64,000 nt of DNA from Ignelater luminosus (Eukaryota; Arthropoda; Insecta; Coleoptera; Elateridae): contig VTPC01091296.1 in the NCBI GenBank assembly GCA_011009095.1, forward strand, positions 4,543 to 68,542, written 5' to 3'. A program made the position numbers and the translations under genes. Position 1 is the first letter of the stretch, and each line of letters starts with the position of its first letter. The notes beneath the pieces are model-generated. The model searched no databases. It was not told the DNA's origin and worked only from the letters and a program-made list of their open reading frames with translations. Of the stretch, positions 1 through 12,908 are shown one piece after another.

Positions 1-111
1 TTTTTCTCGGAAACTATGCAATTTTTACCTACCGTTTTTTATCGCAAATGTATGTACTATTACACCGCTATCCAGCTTTAAGAGGATACCCTTTATTTCG
101 GAATCACCCTG
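1..111. repeat. Right end of a Tc1/mariner-type MITE, cut by the window edge
   Basis: The segment ends in TCACCCTG followed by TA at 112-113. This is the same terminal signature (CAGGGT...ACCCTG next to TA) as other short elements in this window, for example 229-698. Only the right end is visible, so length and TIR pairing cannot be tested. No coding content is seen. Confidence 0.5.
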
Positions 112-228
112 TATATACCATGTTTTATGGATTATAAAACACTTATCTGTCATTATTGTTATAAGAGTTGTACTATTTATTCATGAGGATGTATATTACA
201 ACACGATAATTATGATTTTAGTAATATA

Positions 229-698
229 CAGGGTAAAATTTTGAAAAGTTTCAATGGGCCATATTTTTTTTTTAATAAGAGATATCAAAAAATGCTCAAA
301 ACCGTTTCAGTAGTATGTAGGGAAAACCAAAGTGACCCCACAAATATGGGGCCACCCCCAACTCCCAACTTTGAAATCTTAAATGGCAAACCTCTACTTG
401 CGACACTTCACTCTTGAAAAATGCTTTTCATTATCTGATCACTTTATTGTTAAATAAATTATGAATATTTTATCCAAATGTGTCTTTGTATGGTATCAAT
501 GAAAAGCATTTTTCAAGAGCTTTCCAGTGATGTGTTGTAAATGGGGTGTTGCCATTTAAGACTTCAAAGTTAGGGATGCGCCATACTTGTGGATTACTTT
601 GGCTCCACCTGCATACTACCAAAATGGTTTTGAGCATTTTTTGATATCTCTTATTAAGAAAAATACCGCTCATTGAAACTTTTCAAAATGTCACCCTG
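229..698. repeat. Foldback MITE with TA target site (about 470 bp)
   Basis: The left arm (about 229-433) and right arm (about 497-698) are imperfect inverted repeats of about 200 bp each. For example, the ATATCAAAAAATGCTCAAAACC stretch near 281 reappears inverted near 630, and AAAATGCTTTTCATT near 419 reappears inverted near 500. The termini are CAGGGT and ACCCTG, each abutting TA (227-228 and 699-700), as expected of Tc1/mariner-type non-autonomous elements. A loop of about 65 bp separates the arms. The open frame on the minus strand here is only repeat sequence. Confidence 0.8.
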
Positions 699-1173
699 TA
701 TTATTATGCTTTAAACTTACATGAATTAATAAAAATATGTGCAGAGTGAACAGTGCCTTATAATAAAACAGGTGTACTAGAAGTACTCTAGAGTAAGTAA
801 TCTGTTTTAATGTTTAGTTCATTGCTATATTGTGAATGACACTAATTATTACTTTGATTGAAGAATTATTTATTGTATTAATCCAATGAGTTTTTCTAAA
901 AATTGCTAAGAAACCATCTGTAAAATATAAAGTACCAATTGGTTTCAAATGAAATAATTCTAAAAACTACTGATTTCTCTTAAACTTCTAATTTACAGAA
1001 TTTTTTAATGATGATTTAATTTTAATTTAAAGGAGATTTGACATAGTCTAATTTTGCTTAGAAGAAAAACTGAAATTGTCCCCCACCTCTCCAATATGGC
1101 TGCCTTAGCATACAGAGGATTGGTAGGACTTCTAATATATTGTTACTATTGCGTTAGTAGTACAGAAAATATA

Positions 1174-1506
1174 CAGTATGTCCCATAAATGGCACATCAT
1201 AAGGGCACGGTGTATTTCCTTGATGAAATCTAAGCAAACACCAGAGTATAACAGAACACAAAATCTTAAATATCTGCATATTAATATTCTTCTTGATGAG
1301 ATAAGATTATTGTGAAATATGTAAAATGTAGCTACACTAAACATGCTATTTCTTGGTAACTAGGTAACAACTAATTCTAGACTACTACTATGTTGCCAAA
1401 TTTCAAAAACTTTAACTGTTAATATCTTGCTATTAGCCTTTTCTTCTTACTTTTTAATCAAGAATAACATATTGTGACAATTATGCGCCATTTATAGGAC
1501 ACCTTG
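1174..1506. repeat. Short TIR element (MITE), TA-flanked
   Basis: The left end CAGTATGTCCCATAAATGGC and the right end, read inverted as CAAGGTGTCCTATAAATGGC, form imperfect terminal inverted repeats of about 30 bp. Each end abuts TA (1172-1173 and 1507-1508). The interior shows no coding potential. The size (333 bp) and TA target site suggest a Tc1/mariner-derived MITE. Confidence 0.7.
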
Positions 1507-3368
1507 TATACTACATCTCAGCTTGTTACTAATTAGTTTTGTTATTTGGCAAAATTTATTTTAATATGACTGCACTATAAAAGTTTTCTGTTTACATGAT
1601 GTATATGACAAATGTTTTCACAGGGAAGATTTACACATAGAAAATCCACATGTAACATACTTGTGATATAGCATCAGCTGGGTATTCACTATTATTGAAC
1701 ATTAGAAATATTTCTTACCACAGTGATTTTTACATGTATGATGCGATCTACGAAAAGATCGGAAAAGTAAATTTCTCTGTAGAGCAAAATACACAATCAC
1801 TGTCAAATTATTGATTTTTAGGTTCAATCTTAGATGTTTCTAGTAACTTTTGGTAACATTGTAAGCTATAATAAACCAGCTCTGTAGGCTATTGTCTTGC
1901 TATTCCACATATGATTTTACAAGCTACATTTTTAAAACGCTGGATTTTTAACAAATCGAACTGTGTTTTTCTTTTTGAATAGTATCCTCTAAGTCTGTAG
2001 AATAATACATAGTCAAAAAAATGAAAATTGATATTTTTCAACTTAAGGTCTCTTTTTATAGATGGCATCATGTATAAAGCGGTGATTAAGCTTAACCAAA
2101 AATACATTTTTCAGCTGTGCTTTAAATCTTTACTTCTTTCTTTGGTTATCATTATACGGTTATTCTTTCAACTGTATGTTTTATGTCGGCTACATATTAA
2201 AACAATTTTTATCACAAAGATAAATGATTAAAGCCAAATCAACTAGGGTGAATAATTACCACCATGCTATATTATAATAAACAATAATATTACCAAGGAA
2301 CGGTATCGGTTAGTTGATGCGTCATAAGAAGAATCAGTGATGTGATCGTGCCAGCGGTGGAGCGTTTACCAAGTATTATATCAATGTACGTACACATGCA
2401 TATAATAAAACAAAAATGTGTTGCACCACTGGCCTGCGCTTATCTTGCAGAAAATATGTCACTATCTTATGCGAATTGCACATGTTTAGTTGTCCGCCTA
2501 AGTAATATTGATAAACTCAACGTGTTTAAATGCATCGTGGTCAGGTATACGGACAACTTTACTGAACCATCAACTATTTAATACCGCTCCTTGAATATTA
2601 CTATTCTTTTTATAAAATTATTTGTAATAAATATACAATATACTGATTTCTATGTTTTTATTATATTATTGCGTTTTATTAATCATCTTAAGAACAAAAT
2701 ATTAGCAACACTTCTGTGATAATATAACTGTTATTCTCTTACACGAATAATAGTATTGCATTAATTTAAATAGTCAGAAAAATGACAAAAGTATAGAGAT
2801 AATCTCATAATGCTTTTACTTTAAAAATGGTCATTAATAAATTTGGCACTAATGATTTGACTTTGCTTAAATATCCTTGCATAAACATCTTTCTAGTCCA
2901 TAGGTTTTTATTTATACAATGTTTTGTTTTTAAGTTTTTTTTTTTATGAAGGGATCGCACACAATATAGAGACTTGCACATGTGTATTGCACTTTTATGT
3001 TATGTGAGCTTCAAGTGGTGCATTTCAGGTATGTGCTTTGGGCTTCAGAAGTGAATTCAGAGTCTTTAATTTTATGTGCTTATCGTGATTGTAGGTTAAT
3101 TAACCTTCTTATTTTAAATTATGTCTCGTGCTCAAGTTAATATGTATGCGTTTATATTTCATTACATTGGCTTTCTTAACAAAAAATTAATCATTCTTGC
3201 TAACGTAGTTAGTTCATTTACTTTTTGAAGGTTTTGAGAAGGAATTGTAGTTTCAATAATAATAATTAATCAATTAATAACAATAAAATTTAAGGCTCTT
3301 GAATATTAACAATTTATATGTTCCAATAGTTGTTAAATGAAAATGTATATAAATGTATATTTTTTTAG
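1507..3368. other. Non-coding stretch upstream of the first visible golgin exon
   Basis: AT-rich sequence with no ORF of recognisable homology. It ends in the pyrimidine tract and AG of the splice acceptor at 3361-3368, so at least its right part is an intron of the golgin gene. The missing 5' exons of that gene are not recognisable here and probably lie left of the window. Confidence 0.5.
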
Positions 3369-6300
3369 GATGATCTAGAAAGTTTAAGACATTCCAGTGC
3401 TCGAGATCTAGCAGCACTAGCTACAGAACTTGCAAAAAGTGAAGAAGAAAGAAGGCATCTCACTGATTTAGTTACGGTTTTAAGACAGAGAAGTTCTCCA
3501 AATTCAGCAAATGATGATCAAGCAAATCAAGAGCGCAAACTTTTAGAACAAAGGTTAGAAGAAGCGCACTTACATCTTGCCGACATTAAAACTTCATGGA
3601 GTGATAAGATTGCTTCACTAGAAACACAAGTAAGTTAATTTGAACTGTCTCATAATAGTATTATTTATAACACTATTTAAAATTAAACTTGAAACTTAGG
3701 TCGGCAGATTAAGTAGACAAGCTGCTGAAGAAAGTGCAGAAAGAAGAAGAGCTGTACAAGAAAAAGATACATTACTAGAGAAAACAAAACAAATGGAATG
3801 TGAATTAGAATGCAATCGTCTTGAACTTAATAATAAAGAAGCTAAGATTCGGCGTTTAACTTCAGAAATTGAAGAATTGTCAAAAGAATTGAAAATACTT
3901 CGTACTGATTCTGAAGAGGAAGTAACATTTTTAAGAAAACAAATTGTGAGTTAATATGGAAAGAAGTAGGATGGTTTTGATCTATGCTTTGTTTTATGAT
4001 ATCGGTTACAGTTATGTGAAAATCTAAACAAGCGACACCATAATTTATGAATTAAATATGTATGAAACAATTTAAAAAGGCTATCAACACAAAGTAACGA
4101 TCTACTTAAAAATTAACCTGGCAATCAATTTTGTGTTGGAAGCATTTTTAATGTTTCTTTTCTTTGCTTGCCAATTGATAAGAATTCCTACTGCATTTGC
4201 TGGGTTTGTGGAATCTTTAAATATATCATCTATTAAATAGTTAAATATAGTATTTACACTGAAACATCACATTATTATTGCATGTATTAGCCAACTGTAG
4301 TAATATTGCATTCGCTTAATAGTTTCAAAATCTTACACCAAGGTTTACCATTGTGTACATATTTATCTTTGCTTTAATTTGTTTATAATTTAAGAATGAC
4401 ATCTTAAAAATATTAATTCGTGTATAAGCAAATTCTTTATCTAAATTAGTAAAAATACTTAACACATTACAAGAAATTCGATGGGAAAATATGCTTGATG
4501 AAAACTACAATTCAAAACAAAATATTTTCTGGTCATAAACAGACATTAAAATATTTAAGATAACACTAATCTATATAAGTTAAGTTGCAATTTTATGTAG
4601 AATAAAAATAACAATGAAAGTTTATAATTTATCAGGTAAGCTTTGAAAGTAAACTAACTTCATTACAAATATTCAGGAAGCGTGAACTGAAGATAGCACA
4701 TACAAATATATTTAAATAATAAAAATAAATTCATTTCAAGTTATTGCTGTTTGCCGAATGGCTCTCTTATTTTGTTATTGTACTTCTTTCTCTGTCTTCC
4801 TTTTTCCTTCTTACCTGTTATTCTGATTTTTCAAACTACCCTTGTATATATTTTCTTGCCCATTTTTACAATATGCCTGAGTTGTTTTAATTGGTTTCTA
4901 TAATCTTCTCTATTGATTCTACTTTCTTATTATTGTATTTGGTATTCTATCTATCCATTGCTGTAATTCCTTCTACTTCTCTTAAAACTCGTATTTCTTG
5001 TGTTTTTATCCTCTTCAATAGTTTCTTGCTCAGGATCCATGTTCCATTACTATAGGTTAACATAAAAGCTGTTCTGTTCTGGTTCTGTTTTTAGTTATAA
5101 CTGCCTTCCATTTGATGCCGAAGGTACTGTTCTCTACAGTTCAGTATGGTACTGACCCTGGATATAATCGAGGTGTACAAAATAAACTTATCGACATGAA
5201 TGCTATTGCTACCCCAAGACTCTCAGTTTGACTTCACTCATAAAGCTGCCTTGATGACCTTGACAAGATTTACTGCTATTTCTGTATAGCTTCTCACTTT
5301 AACATCACAGATTCAAGTTGCTGACTTGTACTTTCATTCAACAAGTACCAATCATTCCAAACTGTTTGATTGTTAAAAACATAGCAACAATACTATAAAA
5401 CCATAATTTTTGTATTTTCAAGAATGTAAGGTTAAGTGGAAGAACAACTCTTACTTGAACTTCGTTGAAATAAAGTTGCTATTATTGTTATTATTAATTG
5501 TTTTTAAGCATAGTCTAATTGTAAGTGAGGAGAATACAGCCCCTTTTTTTCTTCTGTTATACACTTCATTTTCAAGAATAGTAGTAATAGTATACATTAA
5601 ATGTATGACTTTTCGTTAGTGTAACACTAACTTGTTTCTAATTTTAATTTTGAATGAGATCAATCTATTACATAAAGTCTGGTGTCCATTGTTACAAAGA
5701 TCAATTTATACACATAAGTTTTGGTTGTATACTCTGTTCATGATGTTTCTGGGTCGTAACAGGCCATGCTTTCATTTTGTAAGGATGGAAGTGTTGTTTC
5801 CTTTTTTTTTTGAAAATTGATATACCTGCGTCTGCATTTGGCGCTGTTGCACAATCAGAAATTTTGTATAAACATTTAGTATCGGTTAGTTTTGCTTTGT
5901 TAAAAAGAGATCAAATTTCTCTTATATTTTGCATCTATTAATCTCAATTAAGAAGAATGCCAAACTTTATAAATAAAAACATAAAACTTTAATTTTTTAT
6001 AAATATATATAAATAGAAATTTTCGTGAAACGATCTTTTAGCGCAATCAATTTACAGATTTACAGAAAAAAGACAACAGCGTGACGTCAAACTGTCATAA
6101 AATTATAACCTTAAAGTACATTAAGCGTCAATAAGATTTTACAAGCTGAGTTAATAGATAAACAGCCTGGTTTACAACATCCAAATTGTCATTCTGCCAC
6201 AGCCATATACAACCCAGAAATGTCGTGAACGGATTATACAGTATTTTTTTTAAATGGTGTGTCTTTTCCAGAGTTTTTTGCTTCTAGTTACTTAATTCTA

Positions 6301-9300
6301 TATTTATAGTGAAACTAGTTAAATTAGTATCTATTTGCTATCCAAACTACTAGGTATATAAATTTACTCAACATATCAGTCTGAAAACCCTGTACTTGTT
6401 TTGCTCCACTCAACCAATGGATAAGAGTTTACTGAACAAACTTATTAATATGTCTTACTGTTTCATTTTTTCTTTACTGCTTTTTATTTACAGTTAATCT
6501 AGCACCACTTTATGGTGTCTCTTACTTTTTTTCAGGTTAAGTTGGTTAAGTTAGATCTGAGGAGATAAATGTCAAAAATTTTGCAATTCAACAAGAGTAT
6601 TAACTGGTAAATACTATCAATATCTGTCGGTTAGTGTTCTGAATGTGGCCATTCAATTTTAATATTAAACATATTACCTTCATTGTAAATAGTTGATTGT
6701 AGTTTCATGAAATTAAAATATTTCAGTTATTTGTAGACAAACTAGTATTTCTAAATAATAAAATAAACAATTTAATATTGAAGCTGTCAGTCAGTCAGTC
6801 TTCTAAAGATTGGCCGTGTTTTTCAAGTGTACGAACAGCTGTTCGAGTACTCGAACACGAAAAATAATGTTTTTTTATGTGATCGGAACATGTTGATAGG
6901 TGTTTCAGTACTAGCACAAACGTTCGAACAAGCTGTGTGAACACGATTTTCATGCACGATGTAGAGAGGAGGTGCATGAGAACAGAACTGAAAACCTAAC
7001 CTCATAAAATTACTTGCAATTATTATTATTGTTGCAGTCATCTCGTAACACAGTGTAACCACATATCATAAAATGGATATTGTATATTATAAATGTCATT
7101 ATTGTAAAAATAATGAACTGTTATGGGAAGATATAGCAGGTCATCCATGTTTGCAATTACAAATAGATAATAAAGATTAATAATATAGAAATAAATTGTT
7201 TTACGGTGATTTCAATAATTGTGTCAAAATTGTTTTTTGTGTATTTAGTAATAATGTAAAAAGGATTAATAAATGAATTTTACAGCAATTATCAAAGCAA
7301 TAATATCAATCTCTATTGTTTTATTGCGCTGCTGAAATGTTATAATTTACAAAAGCCAATATCGAACACTAAAAAACATCTGTCAAGTGTCAACCGTCAT
7401 TTGCTACTCTAACTCATTTTTTGATTTATTTGTTCGAACATTTGTTTAGAACATAATATTCAGTGTTCGGGATTACCTTGCTTGAACATACGGTGCAATT
7501 TAAAAACACGGCCATTATAATATAATAACAAATAAATATATTATAAATGTTTTTATTTGTGCTACAGACTGTTGGTAATGGATAGCAACTTCATGGTATT
7601 TTCTTCTTCCTTGTATAGTAGCTGATCTTGAACATATCACACAATGGCCGCTATGAATTCTATCATTTGAATTTTCTCTCTTATCAAAATCGGATTTCCA
7701 TTCTAATATCTGCACTGAACTCTTAACTGATTGGAAGTGCCTTTAGTGAGATTTGTTTGTGTCTGTAATAACCTACACACACAATGAGTAATGATTATGT
7801 CAGATACATCAGACTGGTTGAGTTCACTGTAAGCACTGCACTAATGACAATTGAGTTGTTATGGCACATAAACATAGAGAATGGACAGTATTATTAAAAG
7901 AAACAAACAAACATTGAGATGAAAGCCAGAACAAAGAATTAAGTAATAGAAGTATCAACAATACAAAATATATAAAGTAAATATACAGTGTGTCCAAGAT
8001 AAGGAGGCACAGCATGGGGATTTTGGAAACGGTAAGAGATACAGAATCAGTTAAATGGGATGAAAGTTGGCTATTTATAGAACCTTTTTGTTAGCTTTGC
8101 AAAATTTAGATATCTTGGATAGTTTCAGAGATATTTAAAAAAAAAGTAGATTTCTCGGTTTTCGTTATTATTTTTTCTTTTCTTTATTTGAAGAGATTTT
8201 GGAAAACTAAAACCACTTTTCCATTGCCACTTTTTGTTCTCTATTAAAATACGCTAACAAAATTCCTGTACAACGTTTCGGTTTCGAGTAACCATCATCA
8301 ACCTCTTTTTTTTTAAATAGGTGGAAAAACATTTGAAAATTGTTTTCATTAAACCCTTGTTGTTAAAATTCTAATGATGTAAACATGATAGGGTTATTTT
8401 GGTTTTGATTTTTTTGTGTTTAACGCTGCTGTGACCAACTGTAATAATTGCTGTTCATCTTCAAAATTTTGGTTGAGCACATGATTCTTGATATAACACC
8501 AGGGGAAAGAAATCTAACGGTGTTAGATCAGGTGATCGTGCAGGCCAGGGTACTGCAGAATGCATTAATTTATAGCATAAGAAATCAAAATAACCCTATC
8601 ATGTTTACATCATTAGAATCATGACAACAAGAGCTATTCAAAACAATTTTCAATTGTTTTTCCGCCTATTTCAAAAATGAGGTTGATAATGGTTACTCAA
8701 AACCGAAATGTTGTACAAGAATTTTGTTACCGTATTTTAATAGAGAACAAAAAGTGGTTTTAGTTTTCCAATATCTCTTCAAATAAAGGAAAGAAAAAAT
8801 AATAACGAAAATCAAGAAATCTACTTTTTTTAAAATATCTCTGAAACTATCCAAGATATCTAGATTTTGCAAACGCCAAAAAAAAGGTCCTATAAATAGC
8901 CAACTTTCATCCCATTTAACCGATGCTGTATCTCTTACCGTTTCCAAGATCCCCATGCTGTGCATCCTTATCTTGGATACACTGTATACAGCGCCCTGTA
9001 AATGATGCATAAACGCCATGATACATTATTCCTTATTAAAAAATAGGTTGAAAAGTCTAATACTTTCTAAGAGCTGTTTGACACAATGCTAAATTTTGTG
9101 GAAATTTTATAAAAGAATTTTTACAAAAATTTCTTTGAAAATTGTAGTGAGTTGTATGTAACTGTGCATAATTTTTTACAAAATTTACAGCTGTTTGCTG
9201 TTTAATGCAACTTGTACACATAACCTCAAATAATAGGGAAGCAAGCAAACGTGCAGAAGATCAGCTGATGTCGGTTTGCGCATAGACGCGTTCACGTTCA

Positions 9301-11733
9301 CTGGGCATTTTCTGCAAGAAATTTACCGATTTTTAGAACCTGTTCTATAAAAATTTAATTGTCAAAAATTTCTATGTAAACTCCGTTTGCAACGACTGAA
9401 AATTTTTAAAAAATTAATTGTACAAAAGAAGTTGATTTTTCAGAAATGGATGAGACATTTTTGGATTTTAATGATGGTGTAAGCTCACATATTCTGGGCG
9501 TTTTTATCTGGCAAAATCTTTAAATTGAAACCACTATAGCTTGAAAATGAAGCCCTGGAGGGTAATTCTGTTATACTTTAGTTTTTGCTTAGATTTCAAC
9601 AAGCAGTCATGCTGTGCTATTATTTATGCATTATTTGTGGGACACTCAATGTAAACAAAAACTGCAGATATTTGTAGGTTAATATAGGGAACACACATTC
9701 AGTGGTACTTATTTCGTATCAATCTTTAAAATTAAATTTTAAAAAATTGTACATATTTATTGACATATTGTAAAATCACATATTCCTGTCTCAAAACGTT
9801 AGTTATAATCAGGTTATGGAATTAGTTATCACTCCGGGTCAATGGTTTATTTATGACAAAAGGAAGCTGACTCACAGCATTTATCTTCTACTGTATCTAT
9901 TGTATGTAAATATACAAAAAATGGGGTGACTTTAATTTTAATTACAATAAGAAAGTTTAGACTTAAGCTTGGTTTGTTTTAAATTACATAAGTATTGCAT
10001 TGATGGCTTGCATGTATTCTTTCCTATCTTACTTTTTTCTAACCTTATCCTAACCTTAACAAATAATGAACACTTGCATGTTAAATAGTAAAATTATCAC
10101 TTGCAGCATTATATTTTTCTAGTTTTTTTAACCTGAATGTTTCAACTGTTGTATTTACTTCTTCATCATTTGAATTTTGTAAATGCAAATGGTGGTGTAC
10201 TTATTGGTATCAGTATTATTTCCATTGATACACATATCTAATTATCTAAAATATCAAATAAGAAGTTTTGAATGCAATATTACTTAGGCACCTATATTAT
10301 AGTTATTATTTGTATTTTATTTTTAAGAGCTTTTGAATTTTGTATATTTTTCACATATTCCTTTTACATACTACTGTTTAAGTTGTGATAAAACTATGCT
10401 GTTTTTTTGTTTTATATAATACTGAAATGATTTTATGCTTTTGTTATTTTTTTCTATCTTATATTTTTGGTGGTAAATAAATCTTTTCTTTTTGTTGCTT
10501 AAGTTTTTCATACCTTTTCCTTTGTTGTTTCCCTTGAAAAACTTCTTGTTTACATAAACTTTACATGCGGAGGTTTAAATGTTAAGTCACACATAACATG
10601 TTTTCTAGTTATAATAATTATTGTTAAATCTCTACATAATATTCTAATACAATAATGAATTGCAGCAAGATGCAAGCACTGAAATAAAAGCTGTTCGTAA
10701 AAATTTAGACAACACAGAATGTCAATTAGAAAAAACTGATGACGAATGTAGCAAGTTAAGATTATCCGTTGAATCAGAACATCAAGCAAATAATTCGCTT
10801 AGACAGCTTATAACGAAACTTGAAAAAGAATTAAACGAAGAAAAGACTAATTCATTAAATGTTCAAAAGACCTTAAGCAGGTAAGAATTAACATACAATT
10901 TTGTATTGTGTCTTTTGTTTGAAAGCAGTGTGAAAAATTAAAAATTTGGAACATATTTATAGAGTAACATCAGAAAAGAATTCTGCTTTATTAAGAAATG
11001 CAGAAATATCACAACAAATGGAGATAGCCAAACAGGAAACAAGAAGGCAGGAAATTGAAATGACTGAACTTGCTAATAAAATAACTTTACTTGATGAAGA
11101 AAATAAAAAATATAAAGAAAGGGAAACTAAAAATGTAGAACAAGAATTAAAGAATAGTATAGCACACTTAGAAGAGCAACTAGTAGAGAAAAATAAGGTA
11201 AGAAACATTTGAGTCTTCTATTACAATAGAGACGCAGTATATATTTTCTAAATCATTTTTGTCATAAATAATAGTTTTGAGATTGGAATTCTTCTGATTT
11301 TATAATATCCTTTTTCTTTTTGCAGAATATAAAGACGTTACAGCTACGATTAGCCGATATGAAAAAAACATTACAACAAGAACTGAGAACACCAGGAAGT
11401 ACAAATTACTATAACGATTTGTCAGACACAAATTGTGCAGCTATATTAACACCAAGTCAAACCTCAACCAAGAATCTACAGCACAGTATACGCAAAGATG
11501 ATGATGATATAAATTTCAAGTACCTAAAGCATGTTCTAATCAAATTTCTAACTAGTCGAGAATACGAAGCACAACATTTAATTAGAGCCGTTTCTACGTT
11601 ATTGAAATTTTCACCAGAAGAAGAAAAATTGCTACAGGACACGTTGGAATGGAAAATGTCTTGGTTTGGAGTGTTTGGACCAAAGCCTAAAGTTGGAAAT
11701 GGGCAGCTGGCAACAAATATACCACCTAGCTGA
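3369..11733 (+). CDS. Golgin97: Golgin-97 (GOLGA1) orthologue, 3' part of gene
   Basis: A peripheral trans-Golgi coiled-coil tether, recruited to the membrane by Arl1 through its C-terminal GRIP domain. Five exons are visible: 3369-3629, 3700-3945, 10666-10880, 10963-11197 and 11326-11733. All have GT/AG borders and keep frame, giving 454 residues to the TGA at 11731-11733. The first ~320 residues are charged heptad-like coiled coil (E/K/Q/L rich). The last exon carries a GRIP domain at about residues 381-432: INFKYLKHVLIKFL with the conserved Tyr, then SPEEEKLLQDTLEWKMSW. This fits golgin-97 better than golgin-245 or GCC proteins. The animal family is about 700-770 residues, so the N-terminal ~300 residues, including the start codon, lie upstream. 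The intron 3946-10665 is 6.7 kb and full of repeats. AATAAA-like signals follow the stop (about 11,789 and 12,250). Confidence 0.92.
4730..5230 (-). pseudogene. LINE 3' fragment in golgin intron
   Basis: On the minus strand, broken frames read like the C-terminal end of a LINE reverse transcriptase ORF: a 'Y-N-G-T-W' motif, then an R-V-L-R-x-V-x-G-I-T block and an N-x-L-R-H-like block. These resemble the region after the RT domain of insect RTE/jockey-grade elements. It is short, 5' truncated and carries several stops. The family is not resolved. Confidence 0.45.
6812..7513. mobile_element. 0.7 kb TIR element, possibly PIF/Harbinger-like
   Basis: Perfect 12-bp terminal inverted repeats GGCCGTGTTTTT (6812-6823) and AAAAACACGGCC (7502-7513) bound a 702-bp segment. 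ATT lies on both outer sides, a possible 3-bp target duplication. Both subterminal regions are crowded with GTTCG/CGAAC words (for example GTTCGAAC), typical of transposase-binding subterminal repeats. The element lies inside the golgin 6.7 kb intron. It encodes one tiny ORF (7073-7180, listed separately) and no transposase. The superfamily is a guess from TIR and TSD length. Confidence 0.65.
7073..7180 (+). CDS. Possible 35-aa Cys/His mini-ORF inside the TIR element
   Basis: An uninterrupted ATG-to-TAA frame of 35 codons. It has a CX2CX12HXC arrangement (C8, C11, H24, C26) in the context YYKCHYC...LLWEDIAGHPC, which resembles a small zinc-binding module. It sits in the middle of a non-coding TIR element, so it may be a relic exon of the autonomous parent. 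The pattern could also be chance. I do not recognise the protein. Confidence 0.25.
   Translation: MDIVYYKCHYCKNNELLWEDIAGHPCLQLQIDNKD
7986..8994. mobile_element. 1-kb foldback element with TA target site
   Basis: Two arms of about 420 bp (7986-~8408 and ~8581-8994) are inverted copies of each other with modest divergence. Landmarks are GTGTCCAAGATAAGG at the left tip against CCTTATCTTGGATACAC at the right, and CATGATAGGGTTATTTTG at the inner left against its inverse near 8588. The termini are CAGTGT/ACACTG-like next to TA (7984-7985, 8995-8996). The ~170-bp loop keeps a scrap of transposase (8418-8562). The whole unit lies in the golgin intron and could form a very long hairpin in the pre-mRNA. 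Confidence 0.85.
8418..8562 (-). pseudogene. Tc1/mariner transposase fragment in the foldback loop
   Basis: The minus strand of the loop reads WPARSPDLTPLDFFPWCYIK followed by a leucine-rich tail. This is the region around the third catalytic Asp of mariner-type transposases (SPDLTPxDFF). No first or second catalytic Asp region is present. It indicates that the foldback element derives from a mariner-like parent by deletion and arm duplication. Confidence 0.75.
8995..10665. other. Remaining part of golgin intron 3
   Basis: AT-rich intron sequence between the foldback element and the splice acceptor at 10661-10665. No ORF with recognisable homology and no clear repeat ends seen. The open frames near 9,057-9,248 and 10,550-10,789 on the minus strand look random. 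Confidence 0.5.
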
Positions 11734-12470
11734 TGGTTATTTTAAATGCGAGATGATGTGGAAGTGTTCAAGTTAGCTTAATGTAGCTAATAAACAACAA
11801 ATAATAAATTGATAAGCGAATGCAGCATTCCTATTAAATAATACGGTTCTATCTAGAACTAGTTCAAAGCCAAAAAAATTCGACTGCATTATTAAAAAAC
11901 GGAATAACTAATTCATATTATAAAAAAAAACTTCCATTAGCATTCCACTGTTAATCCTAATTAAAATAGGAATTTTTATAATGTAAGAGCCATGTAAGAT
12001 TTTGTAGAATTTTCAAATGCGGATCATGTGTCTGAAATTAAAGAAAATTGCTTGTTTAATGTAATGAAAGAAAGAGTGATTAAGGAATAATTTATTTGAA
12101 AGATATTTTTATGTATTAAATATGCTTTTTCCATTAATATATTTTATATAACGTAATTATTATTTAATTTTATGAAAATGTGACGTCTATATATTATGTT
12201 AAAATTTGTGATTAACAATATGTATTGTAAATTATTTATATTGTTTTGAAATAAATTTATTTTGTGCACAACCTTTGGTTTTGTAAAAACTGAAAATTTC
12301 TTTTGTCAGCATTTCTTTCCGATTGCCATCAACTGAATGAAGTTGCTCAGTATTGACAATACAAGGAAGTTGACTACAAACAATTGAAAAACCCAAATAC
12401 TTCTTATAAGTTTCAGATTTTAGACTCGCATCATGCATACTTTAGTAAGACTCTTTGTAACTGGACATTC
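11734..12470. other. Golgin 3' UTR and downstream spacer
   Basis: Follows the golgin stop. It contains several candidate polyadenylation motifs (AATAAA-type near 11,789, 11,804 and 12,250 on the plus strand), so the transcript end is ambiguous. No other gene seen. Confidence 0.5.
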
Positions 12471-12908
12471 TTAACACGTTAAACGCCATAGCAGTCAGTA
12501 GGGACCGCTCAAGAGAATGCTGCCCAGGCCACGGCGGTCACTATGTACTGCTGGACATTGATTTTATTTTCAATGCCACACAAGCCAGCAGGCCCTTGTA
12601 TTAGCCAGTTTAACTGCGCAGACAGGCCGCTGTGGCCTGTAGGGACTATGTAAACTTGCCAGTTTTTTAGTTAGAAAAACGAAGAAAAAATTACACATAT
12701 ATTTTATTCAAATACATGTATGACAAAGGTATCAAAAATATAATATAATATAAACTTAAAAAGTAAGTAAGGTAACACTTTCTAAACTTATTTATAATCA
12801 AGACGAAACAAATATTTGATCTTATGTAAGACAAGTCATTTTATACACACCTAAATCTAAATGCAAGTTTGTAAACTAACCAAATGGCTCGAGAAACAAC
12901 TTGTGTGT

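Noticed and set aside
8693-9019. 108-codon minus-strand ORF
   Set aside because: It lies almost entirely within the right arm of the foldback element and mirrors the left arm; no protein homology.
10957-11208. Minus-strand ORF opposite the golgin exon
   Set aside because: Antisense shadow of the coiled-coil coding exon.
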